DNA from: Gluconacetobacter takamatsuzukensis
Lineage (GTDB): Bacteria > Pseudomonadota > Alphaproteobacteria > Acetobacterales > Acetobacteraceae
DNA length: 64,000 bases
Direction: 5' to 3'
Assembly (NCBI RefSeq): GCF_014174275.1
Contig: NZ_JABEQK010000008.1
Coordinates: forward strand, 124,001-188,000
Under the pieces are notes generated by a model. That model was not told the origin of the DNA. It ran no database searches and was given only the letters and a program-made list of their open reading frames with translations. This document shows, piece by piece, positions 42,333 to 54,858 of the stretch. A program made the translations under genes and the position numbers. How positions within the stretch are numbered: the stretch's first letter is position 1; every line of letters begins with the position of its first letter.

Positions 42333-43469
42333 ATGGCAGGCAGGCGGACGACAGGCGAGGAAGCGGCGGCGGGCGCGACGCGGCGGGCGACGGAGCCCGA
42401 TGCCGCATCGGTCGTGGCCCGTGCCGGCGGGCGGCCGACCATCATCGACGTCTCGGCGCGCGCCGGGGTGTCGCGCATGACCGTGTCGCGCGCGCTGCGG
42501 GCGCCACATCTGGTACGCCCCGACACGCGCGAGGCGATCGCGCGGGCCATCGACGAGCTGGGCTATGTGCCCGACCGCGCGGCCGAGGCGCTGTCGACCC
42601 GGCGCAGCGGATTCGTCGGGCTGGTGGTGCCGACGCTGACCAACACGAATTTCGCCGATGCGGCGCGTGGCCTGACGGACATGATCCGCCGGGAGGGTTA
42701 CGAGCTGCTGATCGGGTATACCGACTATGACGAAAACGCAATGCTGCGCCATGTGCGCGACATGCTGGGCCGGCGGGCCGAGGCGCTGGTGCTGCCGGCG
42801 GGGCCGCGCGGGGCGGCGCTGAGCGCCCTGCTGGCGGGCGAGACGATTCCCATCGTGCAGATGGCGGGGCTGGTGCCCAGTCCGGTGCACCACATGGTCG
42901 GCTATTCGAACCACGAGGCCGGGCGGCTGGCGGCGCGGCATCTGATCGGGCTGGGCCATACCCGAATCGGCGTGCTGGCGGCCGAGGGGGACGGGCTGTC
43001 GTACGACCATCGCGGCGGCAGGCGGCTGGAGGGATTCCTGGAGGCGCTGCGCGAGGCGGGGCTGGCGGACGACCTGGTGCAGCGGATGGGCAAGCCGCCG
43101 GTGTCGTTCACCCACGGGGCGCGGGCCATGGGCGCGCTGCTAGAGCGGGTGCCCGACCTGCATGCGGTGTTCGCGGTGTCGGACCTGGTGGGGGTGGGGG
43201 CGCTGATGGAATGCCGGCGGCGGGGCGTGCGGGTGCCCGAAGACCTGTCGCTGATGGGATTCGGCGGGTTCGAGATCGGCAGCCAGGTGGTGCCGGCGCT
43301 GACGACCGTGGCGGTGGATTACCGCGCGATCGGGGAGCGGACGGGGGGCATGGTGCTGGATCTGCTGGCCGGGGCGCGCGACGTGCCGCGGGTCGTGGAC
43401 CTGGGCGTGACGCTGGCGGAGCGCGAGACGACGGCCCGCCGGCCCGCCCGGCTGTCGGTGCCGGCCTGA
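42333..43469 (+). CDS. LacI-family transcriptional regulator, GntR-like
   Basis: 378 aa from ATG 42333 (403 aa if ATG 42258 is used). The HTH IIDVSARAGVSRMTVSRALR and hinge (YVPDRAAEALS) are followed by a periplasmic-binding-like ligand domain (GLVVPTLTNTNFADAARGL; LPEDLSLMGFGG pattern as VPEDLSLMGFGGFEIG). The N-terminal extension before the HTH is longer than usual in either case. Divergent placement suggests gluconate or ketogluconate control of gno. Confidence 0.85.
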   Translation: MAGRRTTGEEAAAGATRRATEPDAASVVARAGGRPTIIDVSARAGVSRMTVSRALRAPHLVRPDTREAIARAIDELGYVPDRAAEALSTRRSGFVGLVVPTLTNTNFADAARGLTDMIRREGYELLIGYTDYDENAMLRHVRDMLGRRAEALVLPAGPRGAALSALLAGETIPIVQMAGLVPSPVHHMVGYSNHEAGRLAARHLIGLGHTRIGVLAAEGDGLSYDHRGGRRLEGFLEALREAGLADDLVQRMGKPPVSFTHGARAMGALLERVPDLHAVFAVSDLVGVGALMECRRRGVRVPEDLSLMGFGGFEIGSQVVPALTTVAVDYRAIGERTGGMVLDLLAGARDVPRVVDLGVTLAERETTARRPARLSVPA

Positions 43470-43570
43470 CGCGCGTGTTGCGCGGGGCGGGTCAGCATGC
43501 TAGAGGCGCGCCATCGGCTCCGGCTTCGTTCCGGTGCCGTTGGCGCGCTGCAATGACCTAAGACACTGGG

Positions 43571-44166
43571 ATGGAAAGACCGACCGTGGTTTCGGGTGGA
43601 ACGACAACAATACCGATCGCCTCCGTTGCCAATGGCCTGCCGGGTCGTTACGCGACGGCCCTCTATGATTTCGCATCCGAGCGCTGGCTGCTCGACGAGG
43701 TGCTGGACCATGCGGCGGCGCTGCGGCGCCTGATCGCGGAGAGCGCCGAGCTGCGCGCCGTCCTGACGAATCGCACGCTGGATATCGCCGTGTCGACGCG
43801 GGCCGTGGACGCCGTGCTGGCGGCCCAAGGCTTCGGGTGGGTCATCCGCAATTTCGTGGGCGTCGTCGCCCGCAACCGCCGGCTGCCCCGTCTGGGCGAG
43901 ATCCTGGACGCCGTGGCGGCCATCGCGGCGGCCCGCAGGGGCGAGGCCGTGGCCGAGATCGTGTCGGCCCAGCCCCTGACGGACCTGCAACGCATTCAGA
44001 TTCAGGGCCGCCTCGCCGAGGCCGGCTATTCCAAGGTCAATATCCAGGAACGCGTTGACGCGGCCCTGCTGGGTGGTCTGGTCGTGCGCGTCGGCGCCCG
44101 GCTGTACGACACCAGCCTCAATTCCCGCCTGACCCGCCTGCACCACGCCATGAAGGGAGCCGCGTG

Positions 44167-44167
<1 letters not shown>
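43571..44167 (+). CDS. atpH: ATP synthase F1 delta subunit
   Basis: 198 aa: [23 protein letters not shown] at the N-terminus and [18 protein letters not shown] and [22 protein letters not shown] at the C-terminus. It links F1 to the peripheral stalk. It is the first gene of atpHAGDC; its stop overlaps the atpA start. Confidence 0.96.
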
Positions 44168-45705
<1,538 letters not shown>

Positions 45706-45721
45706 GGGCGGACAGGCACCC

Positions 45722-48116
<2,395 letters not shown>

Positions 48117-48147
48117 ACGGCCGACTCCCGCGCAAGGAAGACAGCCC

Positions 48148-48570
48148 ATGCCGATTGAGGTCGAGATCGTCAGCCCCGAGAAGGTTCTCTTCTCGCGCGC
48201 TGTCGAGATGGCGGTGATTCCGGGCCTGGAGGGCGATATCGCCGCCATGCCCGATCGCGCGCCGATGATGCTGCTGCTGCGCGGCGGCGTGGTCGAACTG
48301 TACGAGAACGGGGTGGTGACGGACCGGTTCTTCGTGGCCGGCGGGTTCGCCGACATGACGGCCACCCGCTGCACCATCCTGGCCGACCAGGCGACCGCGC
48401 TGGCCGACCTGTCGGTGGCCGACGCCCAGGCGCGGCTGGCCGGGCTGGAGGCTTCGTACGACGCCGCCGACAAGATGAACGTGCCGGCGCTGGACCTGCT
48501 GATGGCGAAGATGCAGTCGGCCCGCGCGGAGATCGAGGCGGCCGGTGGCGAGGCCGTGAAGGCGGCCTGA
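48148..48570 (+). CDS. atpC: ATP synthase F1 epsilon subunit
   Basis: 140 aa: VEIVSPEKVLFSRAVEMAVIPGLEGDIAAMPDRAPMM, split here as the N-terminal beta-sandwich, followed by a short helical hairpin. It is the last gene of the F1 operon, followed by an intrinsic terminator. Confidence 0.96.
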   Translation: MPIEVEIVSPEKVLFSRAVEMAVIPGLEGDIAAMPDRAPMMLLLRGGVVELYENGVVTDRFFVAGGFADMTATRCTILADQATALADLSVADAQARLAGLEASYDAADKMNVPALDLLMAKMQSARAEIEAAGGEAVKAA

Positions 48571-48601
48571 GCTTTCGTCAGCCGACTGGTTTCATGTGGA
48601 A

Positions 48602-48634
48602 CGCCCCCGGTCTTTTTCAGGCCGGGGGCGTTTT
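48602..48634 (+). terminator. intrinsic terminator of the atp operon
   Basis: CGCCCCCGG (48602-48610) pairs with CCGGGGGCG (48622-48630), followed by TTTT. Confidence 0.88.
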
Positions 48635-48637
48635 GCG

Positions 48638-48659
48638 TTCTTTTTCTTCAGAAAAAGAA
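48638..48659. repeat. AT-rich hairpin (family 3)
   Basis: TTCTTTTTC and GAAAAAGAA with loop TTCA, just after the atp terminator and before the palindromic element at 48669. Confidence 0.7.
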
Positions 48660-48668
48660 GGTTCCTGG

Positions 48669-48828
48669 AATCTGCTTGAAAAGTCGGCCTGCCGAGTGAG
48701 AGTGCCGCAAAGCGGCACGGCCGGCGTGTATTTTCGAGCATCGGAGCGGAGCGGCCTTGTGGGCCGTGAGCACCGAAGCGCAGAAAATACACGCCGGATC
48801 GCCGGCAGGGTGACTTTGCAAGTAGATT
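48669..48828 (-). repeat. 3' palindromic element (family 1, copy B)
   Basis: Imperfect outer arms (48669-48694 with 48803-48828), the right one abutting the queF stop codon. Inside are the hairpin GTGCCGC-AAA-GCGGCAC (48702-48718), a perfect 15-bp stem ending in ATTTTC/GAAAAT, and the core with GAGCATCGGAGC and GAGCACCGAAGC direct repeats. Confidence 0.85.
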
Positions 48829-49308
48829 CTAGCCGCGTCCGCGATACCCCGGCACATCCTGCGCGGGAATCCAGACGTCCTGCGGCGGTGCGCCCGTCTG
48901 CCAGAATACGTCGATGGGCATGCCGCCGCGCGGGTACCAGTAGGCGCCGATGCGCAGCCAGACTGGGGAGAGCAGGTCGACCAGGGTGGTGGCGATCTGG
49001 ACCGAGCAGGCTTCGTGGAAGGCGCCGTGGTTGCGGAAGCTGGTCAGGAACAGTTTGAGCGACTTGCTTTCCACGATCCACTGGTCGGGCACGTAGTCGA
49101 TGACCAGGTGCGCGAAGTCGGGCTGGCCGGTGACGGGGCAGAGCGAGGTGAATTCCGGCGCGGTGAAGCGGACCAGGTAGCGCCGGTCGCGATAGGGGGC
49201 GGGGACGCGTTCCAGCGTCGCTTCCTCGGGGCTGGCGGGCTGGGCGGAGGCGCGGCCGAGTTGGGTCAGGGCCTGGGTGCCGTCGTCCGGCGGGGTGGAT
49301 GCGCTCAC
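48829..49308 (-). CDS. queF: NADPH-dependent 7-cyano-7-deazaguanine reductase
   Basis: Reduces preQ0 to preQ1 in queuosine biosynthesis. 159 aa, the short unimodular QueF: the catalytic Cys in [16 protein letters not shown], with its Asp five residues on, and [20 protein letters not shown]. The start is GTG 49308 with AAGGA 9 bases upstream; no ATG fits the family N-terminus. A family 1 palindromic element begins directly at its stop. Confidence 0.95.
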   Translation of the reverse strand: MSASTPPDDGTQALTQLGRASAQPASPEEATLERVPAPYRDRRYLVRFTAPEFTSLCPVTGQPDFAHLVIDYVPDQWIVESKSLKLFLTSFRNHGAFHEACSVQIATTLVDLLSPVWLRIGAYWYPRGGMPIDVFWQTGAPPQDVWIPAQDVPGYRGRG

Positions 49309-49436
49309 GTCACGATGTCCTTGCGATGCGGGGCTGTGGGAACGGGGTGATGTCAGAGCCGCCTTTCCCGCGTCAAGCGGCGCTTTTCCCCCGTGGGTGC
49401 TTTCGCACCGGCATGACCCCATGATAACAGGACCGG

Positions 49437-50618
49437 ATGGCGCGTGCACTCAAAGCGGATTTTCCCGCTCCTGTCCTGATGACCTCCACTAACGAGCTGG
49501 TTGCGGTCGTCGAACGATTGCGGCGCGAGCCGTTCGTGACGATCGATACGGAATTCGTCCGCGAGCGGACCTACTGGCCCGAACTGTGCCTGGTGCAGCT
49601 GGCCGGTGAGCACGACGTGGTGGTGCTGGACACGCTGGCGCCCGGCCTGGACCTGTCGCCGCTGGCGGAGCTGCTGGACGATCCGGCGGTGACCAAGGTG
49701 TTTCATGCCGCGCGGCAGGATCTGGAGATCTTCCTGCATCTGTTCGACCGGCTGCCGGCGGCGCTGTACGATACGCAGGTGGCGGCGATGGTGGCCGGCT
49801 ATGGCGACCAGGTGGGGTACGACAATCTGGTGGCGTCGCTGACCGGCGCGCATATCGACAAGGCGCACCGGTTTTCGGACTGGGCGGCGCGGCCGCTGTC
49901 GCCGGCGCAGATTGCCTATGCCGCCGCCGACGTGACCTATCTGCGCACCGTCTACCAGCTTCTGCGCGAGCGGCTGGAGACGGAAGGGCGGACGGAGTGG
50001 GTGGCGGCCGAGCTGGCGGTGCTGTCGCGGCCCGAGACGTTCCGCCCCGACCCCGAGACATTGTGGGAGAAGATGCGCCCGCGCACCAGCAACCGGCGCA
50101 TGCTGGGCGTGCTCCGGGCCATCACCGCGTGGCGGGAGCTGGAGGCGCAGCGGGTGAACGTGCCGCGCCAGCGGCTGCTGAAGGACGAGAGCCTGCTGGA
50201 GATCGCGGCGACGGTGCCGACCGATGCCGAGGGGCTGGCCCGTGTACGCGGGGTGTCGCGCGGTTTTGCCGAGGGGCGCAGCGGTGCAGGGCTGCTGGAG
50301 GCCATCGCGGCGGCGCAAACGCTGCCCGAGACCGCGCTGCCGCGCCAGAACAAGGGCAAGGACGGACCCCGCCCGTCGCCGGCGCTGGTCGCGCTGCTGA
50401 AGGTGCTGCTGGCGGCGTGCTGCGAGGAGCATGACGTGGCGCCGCGCCTGGTGGCATCGTCGGAGGATATCGACCGGCTGGCGCTGGAGGCCGAGCCCGA
50501 CCTGCCATTGTTGCAGGGCTGGCGGCGGGTGGTGTTCGGCGAGGAGGCTCTGGCGTTGAAGGCCGGGACCATGCTGCTGGGCGTGGATGGAACGCGGATT
50601 CGCCGGGTGCGGGCCTGA
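49437..50618 (+). CDS. rnd: ribonuclease D
   Basis: A 3'-5' exoribonuclease acting on tRNA 3' ends, 393 aa. DEDDy-type motifs: [11 protein letters not shown] (Exo I), [19 protein letters not shown] (Exo II) and [16 protein letters not shown] (Exo III), then an HRDC domain ([20 protein letters not shown]). Start ATG 49437 has AGGA upstream; ATG 49479 is an alternative closer to the domain. Confidence 0.94.
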   Translation: MARALKADFPAPVLMTSTNELVAVVERLRREPFVTIDTEFVRERTYWPELCLVQLAGEHDVVVLDTLAPGLDLSPLAELLDDPAVTKVFHAARQDLEIFLHLFDRLPAALYDTQVAAMVAGYGDQVGYDNLVASLTGAHIDKAHRFSDWAARPLSPAQIAYAAADVTYLRTVYQLLRERLETEGRTEWVAAELAVLSRPETFRPDPETLWEKMRPRTSNRRMLGVLRAITAWRELEAQRVNVPRQRLLKDESLLEIAATVPTDAEGLARVRGVSRGFAEGRSGAGLLEAIAAAQTLPETALPRQNKGKDGPRPSPALVALLKVLLAACCEEHDVAPRLVASSEDIDRLALEAEPDLPLLQGWRRVVFGEEALALKAGTMLLGVDGTRIRRVRA

Positions 50619-50679
50619 CGGGTTCCGCATCGGTTTCGCACCGGTTTTCCCCCGGGTTGTGAACAGGTTATTCCCAGCC

Positions 50680-50688
50680 TTGTCCACA
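50680..50688 (+). promoter_or_regulatory. DnaA-box-like site upstream of gcrA
   Basis: TTGTCCACA differs from the consensus TTATCCACA at one base and lies 77 bases before the gcrA start. DnaA activates gcrA in Caulobacter; the same use here is an inference. Confidence 0.5.
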
Positions 50689-50693
50689 AGATT

Positions 50694-50722
50694 TTGTGGT
50701 GGGATGGTTGAGTCCACCACAA
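50694..50722. promoter_or_regulatory. inverted repeat with GANTC site upstream of gcrA
   Basis: Perfect 9-bp inverted repeat TTGTGGTGG (50694-50702) / CCACCACAA (50714-50722). A GAGTC (GANTC, the CcrM methylation site that GcrA reads) lies at 50710-50714 at the edge of the right arm, suggesting feedback control. Confidence 0.6.
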
Positions 50723-50764
50723 GATAAGCCTAGTTTGCGGCTGTCCTTCGTCAGGAGAGATGGC

Positions 50765-51442
50765 ATGGCTATGGAATGGACCGAGGAGACGATCGCCCGT
50801 CTTCGCGAGCTTTGGCAGCAGGGGCTGTCGACGGCCGAGATCGGTCGCCAGCTTTCGGTGACGAAGAACGCGGTTGTGGGCAAGGCGCATCGCCTCGGCC
50901 TGCAGGCGCGTCCGTCACCCATTCGCAGACCGCCGGCTTCGGCCCGTGCGGCGGAGGCGGGCGAGGCGGTTGCGCCGGCCCCCGAACCCGTTGCCGCCGC
51001 GCCCGTCGCGGTTGCATCACCCGTATCGCCGGTCGTGACGGCGCCCGCGCCTGTCGCGGCGGTGCCGTCGGCCGTCGTGGCGCCTGTGCCGGCTTCGCCG
51101 CGTGTGGCCGAGGCTGCGCCGGCGGTCAGCCCGATCCGGCAGGCCGAACCTGCGCCGCGTGCGCCGGTGCGGGCCGAGCCCGAACCGGTGGCCGTGGCGG
51201 CGCCTGCGCCGGTAGCGACGCCGAGCGTGTCGCGGCCGGAAACGCCGCGTGCGCCGTTGCGTGCGGTCTCGACGCCCGCGCCGCGTCGCAGCGGCCTGAG
51301 CTGCTGCTGGCCGCTGGGCGATCCGGGCACGCCGGGCTTTCATTTCTGCGGGGCAACGCCTGTTCCGGGAAAGCCCTATTGCTCGGAGCACGCGCAGCTT
51401 GCCTATGTGAAGCTGCGCGACCGGCGGGATAACGTTGCCTGA
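50765..51442 (+). CDS. gcrA: cell-cycle regulator GcrA
   Basis: 225 aa. The N-terminal DNA-binding domain (MEWTEETIARLRELWQQG; STAEIGRQLSVTKNAVVGKA) is followed by a long Ala/Pro/Val linker (about residues 55-175) and the C-terminal sigma-70-interacting region with LSCCWPLGDPGTPGFHFCG and YCSEHAQLAY. In Caulobacter it is a sigma70 cofactor that reads methylated GANTC. The linker is longer than in the 173-aa Caulobacter protein. Start ATG 50765 follows AGGAGA. Confidence 0.95.
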   Translation: MAMEWTEETIARLRELWQQGLSTAEIGRQLSVTKNAVVGKAHRLGLQARPSPIRRPPASARAAEAGEAVAPAPEPVAAAPVAVASPVSPVVTAPAPVAAVPSAVVAPVPASPRVAEAAPAVSPIRQAEPAPRAPVRAEPEPVAVAAPAPVATPSVSRPETPRAPLRAVSTPAPRRSGLSCCWPLGDPGTPGFHFCGATPVPGKPYCSEHAQLAYVKLRDRRDNVA

Positions 51443-51470
51443 CGCGCATCCTTAACCGGGAACGATCATG

Positions 51471-51508
51471 AAAAACGCCGCGGATCATGCGATCCGCGGC
51501 GTTTTTTT
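51471..51508. terminator. strong bidirectional terminator between gcrA and bactofilin
   Basis: AAAAACGCCGCGGATC (51471-51486), loop ATGC, then the complement (51491-51508) ending in seven Ts. A perfect stem with A- and T-tracts serves both convergent genes. Confidence 0.93.
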
Positions 51509-51588
51509 ACGGTTCCCGAACCGTGCGGCAGAGCGCTGGAAACGAGCGGAGGACTCGCCGCCAGCGCGCATTTTCAGGCCGGCGGGTG

Positions 51589-52272
51589 TTACTCGACCGG
51601 GGTTTCTTCCGGGGTCGCGGTCGCGGCCGGGGTCTCGGGGGCAGCGGCCGGGGCGGCGCCGGTGATCATTTCCAGATGGCCGCTGACCTGGCCGCCATCC
51701 TCGACCTGCAGGCGGCGGCACTTCGCCTTGCCCAGCAGGCGCCCCGAGGAGCGGATGGTCAGGCTGCCGCGTACCGTCAGCGTGCCGTCGATGGTGCCGG
51801 CCAGGTCGGCATCCTCGACCTCGATCTCGCCACGGAACATGCCGCCATGGGCGACCTGCAGTTCCTGCGCGTTGATCATGGTCGATTCCACCGTGCCCTC
51901 GACGACCAGGCGCTCTGCATCCTGGATCGAGCCCTGGACGCTGATGCCGCGCCCGACCACCAGGGTGCGGCGATCGCTGTTATCCTTGCGGGGGGCGGCC
52001 GCCTGGCCGGGGCGGCCGGGGGGCTGGGCGGCGCCGGGGGGAGCGGTCGGGGCAGGCGGGAAGGGGGAGCGGGCCATCGGGGCGGTCTCCTTGGACGACT
52101 GGGGGGAGGAAGGATGGGTACCGGCGGCCGGCTGGGTGCCGGGGCGGACGGGAACGGCGCCGGCGGGCGGCGGTGGGAACGTCGTCTGCGGACTGGCCGG
52201 CCGGCCGGTGGGCGACGAAGCGCCGGCGGGCGGTGTCTCGTCTTCTGGCTTGCGTTTTTTGAACAAAAGCAT
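51589..52272 (-). CDS. bactofilin-family polymer-forming protein
   Basis: 227 aa: a Pro-rich N-terminal tail (about residues 10-90), then the DUF583 beta-helix (TLVVGRGISVQGSIQDAERL; VVEGTVESTMINAQELQVA; GGMFRGEIEVEDADLAGTID) and a Pro/Ala/Thr tail. Bactofilins polymerise without nucleotide and position cell-wall enzymes or stalk and appendage machinery. ATG 52272 (MLLFKKRKPEDE) is chosen; upstream codons are Arg/Pro shadow. Confidence 0.9.
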   Translation of the reverse strand: MLLFKKRKPEDETPPAGASSPTGRPASPQTTFPPPPAGAVPVRPGTQPAAGTHPSSPQSSKETAPMARSPFPPAPTAPPGAAQPPGRPGQAAAPRKDNSDRRTLVVGRGISVQGSIQDAERLVVEGTVESTMINAQELQVAHGGMFRGEIEVEDADLAGTIDGTLTVRGSLTIRSSGRLLGKAKCRRLQVEDGGQVSGHLEMITGAAPAAAPETPAATATPEETPVE

Positions 52273-52377
52273 ACCCCGCTGCTGTCGAAGGTGGAGCCGC
52301 GCATGGCCCGGCGGTCGGGACACAGGTGCTTTCCGGGGGTTATCCGGAAAACCGGTGTCTGGAACGATCAAGAAACC

Positions 52378-52461
52378 GTTTGCAAAGCCGCCCTGCCCGC
52401 AGATGCCACGGCGAGCGTGCCGCCATGCGGCACGTTCGCTCGGCAGGCCGACTTTTCAAAC
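52378..52461 (+). repeat. deleted palindromic element (family 1, copy E)
   Basis: Outer arms of the 48669 subtype, sharing TTGAAAAGTCGGCCTGCCGA, and the GTGCCGC-CAT-GCGGCAC hairpin (52417-52433) are present, but the core and inner stem are missing. It lies upstream of the bactofilin gene and is not next to a stop codon. Confidence 0.7.
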
Positions 52462-52648
52462 CGCCCCTCAGGATTACACGCGCGCATGATGCCGGAAAAG
52501 CGGGAAGGCGCAACTTTACGCACAAGAAATGCAGCCATTGCGACCCCGCCGTCCCGGTGTTAGCGAGAGGGCTGTCTGTACGACGATCTTGGTGATTTGA
52601 TGGCGCGGCGGCACGGCAGGTCGGCCGACGCGCGCGGGAGAAGATGGA

Positions 52649-53665
52649 ATGTCTGTGACGGGTGCCGGCAGCGCGGCCGACTGCCGCTTCGATCTGCTGG
52701 GGATCGGCAATGCGATCATCGATGTCCTGGCGCCGGTCGAGCCGGATTTCCTGGCCGAGCAGGACATGATTCCCGGCAGCATGATGCTGATCGATGCCGA
52801 GCGGGCGGAGAAACTCTATGGCCTGGTGCGGCGCGAGCGCGAGATGGGCGGCGGGTCGGCGGCCAATACCTGCGTGGTGGCGGCCAACATGGGCGCGCGC
52901 GTTGCCTATCTGGGCAAGGTCGCGGACGATGCGCCGGGGCGGACCTTCGCCGCCGACCTCCAGCAGTCCGGGGTCTATTTTCCCTCGTCGTTCCTCGACG
53001 GCCGCGCGGGGCGCGAGCAGCCGACGGCGCGCTGCCTGGTGATGGTGACGCCCGACGGGCAGCGGACGATGAACACCTATCTGGGCGCGTGCGTCACCTT
53101 CGGGCCCGAGGACGTGCTGGCCGATGTGGTGGCCAGCGCCCATGTGACCTATCTGGAAGGCTATCTGTTCGACCCCCCGCATGCGCAGGAGGCGTTTCGC
53201 CAGGCGGCGTCGCTGGCCCATGCGGCCGAGCGGCGGGTGGCGCTGTCGCTGTCCGACCCGTTCTGCGTCGCGCGGCATCGCGATGCCTTCCGCGAGCTGG
53301 TGCATGGGCATATCGACATCCTGTTCGCCAACGAGGAAGAGATCTGCTCGCTGTACCAGACCGAGGATTTCACCACCGCGATGAACCAGGCCGCCGCCGA
53401 CACGCATTTCGCGGTGCTGACGCGCTCGGGCCAGGGCAGCGTGATCATCCGGGGCGAGGAGCGGATCGACGTCGCCCCGGTGGCGACGCAGGTGATCGAC
53501 ACCACCGGGGCCGGCGATGCCTATGCCGCCGGATTCCTGGCCGGCTGGACCTCGGGCCGCACGCTGGCCGAATGCGGGCGGCTGGGCAGCGTGGCGGCGT
53601 CGGAGATCATCTCGCATTACGGGGCGCGGCCTCTGGTGAACCTTCAGCAGGACATGGAACTGTAG
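52649..53665 (+). CDS. PfkB-family adenosine kinase
   Basis: 338 aa: FDLLGIGNAIIDVLAPVE, the Gly-Gly switch EMGGGSAANTC, and the ATP/catalytic motif VIDTTGAGDAYAAGFLAGW. The close fit to alphaproteobacterial adenosine kinases (NAIIDVLA; NLQQDMEL ending) suggests phosphorylation of adenosine to AMP. Start ATG 52649 has GGGAG upstream. It neighbours an exported nucleoside hydrolase and amidohydrolase. Confidence 0.87.
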   Translation: MSVTGAGSAADCRFDLLGIGNAIIDVLAPVEPDFLAEQDMIPGSMMLIDAERAEKLYGLVRREREMGGGSAANTCVVAANMGARVAYLGKVADDAPGRTFAADLQQSGVYFPSSFLDGRAGREQPTARCLVMVTPDGQRTMNTYLGACVTFGPEDVLADVVASAHVTYLEGYLFDPPHAQEAFRQAASLAHAAERRVALSLSDPFCVARHRDAFRELVHGHIDILFANEEEICSLYQTEDFTTAMNQAAADTHFAVLTRSGQGSVIIRGEERIDVAPVATQVIDTTGAGDAYAAGFLAGWTSGRTLAECGRLGSVAASEIISHYGARPLVNLQQDMEL

Positions 53666-53790
53666 GCGCCGGGTCCGCTTTCCGGCCGGCGGCTCCGCAT
53701 GAAATGATTTTCTGACCGCAGGGACAATTTCCGGTTCGCAACGGGCGGCGGATCGTGGCTTTCTGATACGACCACGAAAAGGATGCCGCG

Positions 53791-54858
53791 ATGCCCCTCG
53801 ACCGCAGACGATTTCTTGCCGGCGGAGCCCTGTTTGCCCAGGCCCTGACATGCGCCGGGCGGTCGCGCGCGCAGACGGCGTGGACGGTGCTGGGGCAGCC
53901 TGTCGCGTCGGTGCCGCTGCTGCACGATGTGCGGCGGGTGATCATCGATACCGATCCGGGAACGGACGACCTGCTGGCGATCGTCATGATGCTCGGTTCC
54001 TCGCGCATCGTGACCGAGGCGATCACCGTGACGCCGGGCAATATCGGCTATGAGCAGGAAGTGCGGAACGCGCTCTTTCTGGTGCAGACCCTCAATGGGG
54101 GGAAGACGCCGGTCCATCGCGGCAGCGACCATCCGCTGCTCAGCCGGCCCTATCCCGCCGCCGGGTTCATTCACGGGCGCAACGGGCTGGGCGACATGGC
54201 GCTGCCGGAGGTGACGCTGAAGCCGGCGCCCGAGCCGGCGGCGATCGCGATATCGCGCATCGTCTCCGCCCATCCCGGGGAAGTCGTGCTGCTGGCGCTG
54301 GGCGGGCTGACGAACATTGCCCTGGCCCTGCTGCTGGACCCGTCGATCGCGCGCAAGGCGAGGGGCATCGTGATCGTGGGCGGGCGTTACGAGGGGATCG
54401 GGACCTCGGTCAGCTTCAATGCGATGGTGGACCCGGAGGCCGCCGACATCGTGCTGCGCTCCGGCCTGCCGATTGCCATGACGGGCAGCCTGGGCGAGAC
54501 GGAGATGCTGACGCAGGCGGATTTCGACCAGATCCGGACCTTCGGCACGGCGAAGAGCGACCTCTTCCTGAAATCGAATGCGGCGCGGCTGAAATTCGAG
54601 ACCGAGAAGCGGCACAAGCCGGGGGCGACCTATGCCGACCCGTTTGCCGCCGCGATGGTCCTGGACCCGTCGGTCGCCCTTGCGTTCGAGGCCGTGCATG
54701 TGACGGTCGAGCTGGGCGGCACCGAGACGCGCGGTGCCTATGTCTTCGGCGGGACACATATCTATACCGGCGATGTGCTGCCGGCGAATGTTGCCATCTG
54801 TACGAAGGGATCGGCGCGGATATTCCGCGAGACCGTGTTTCAGGCCCTGCGCGCGTGA
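53791..54858 (+). CDS. Tat-exported nucleoside hydrolase-like protein
   Basis: 355 aa. A twin-arginine leader (DRRRFLAGGALF) is followed by an inosine-uridine nucleoside hydrolase fold: the calcium-binding DTDPGTDDLLAIVM, ALGGLTNIALAL and FNAMVDPEAADIVL. Near the C-terminus the usual HDP motif carrying the active-site His reads ADP (YADPFAAAMVLDPS), leaving the metal-binding Asp but not the His. It may have altered chemistry or only bind ribosides. It overlaps the next gene by 4 bases (GTGA). Confidence 0.85.
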   Translation: MPLDRRRFLAGGALFAQALTCAGRSRAQTAWTVLGQPVASVPLLHDVRRVIIDTDPGTDDLLAIVMMLGSSRIVTEAITVTPGNIGYEQEVRNALFLVQTLNGGKTPVHRGSDHPLLSRPYPAAGFIHGRNGLGDMALPEVTLKPAPEPAAIAISRIVSAHPGEVVLLALGGLTNIALALLLDPSIARKARGIVIVGGRYEGIGTSVSFNAMVDPEAADIVLRSGLPIAMTGSLGETEMLTQADFDQIRTFGTAKSDLFLKSNAARLKFETEKRHKPGATYADPFAAAMVLDPSVALAFEAVHVTVELGGTETRGAYVFGGTHIYTGDVLPANVAICTKGSARIFRETVFQALRA

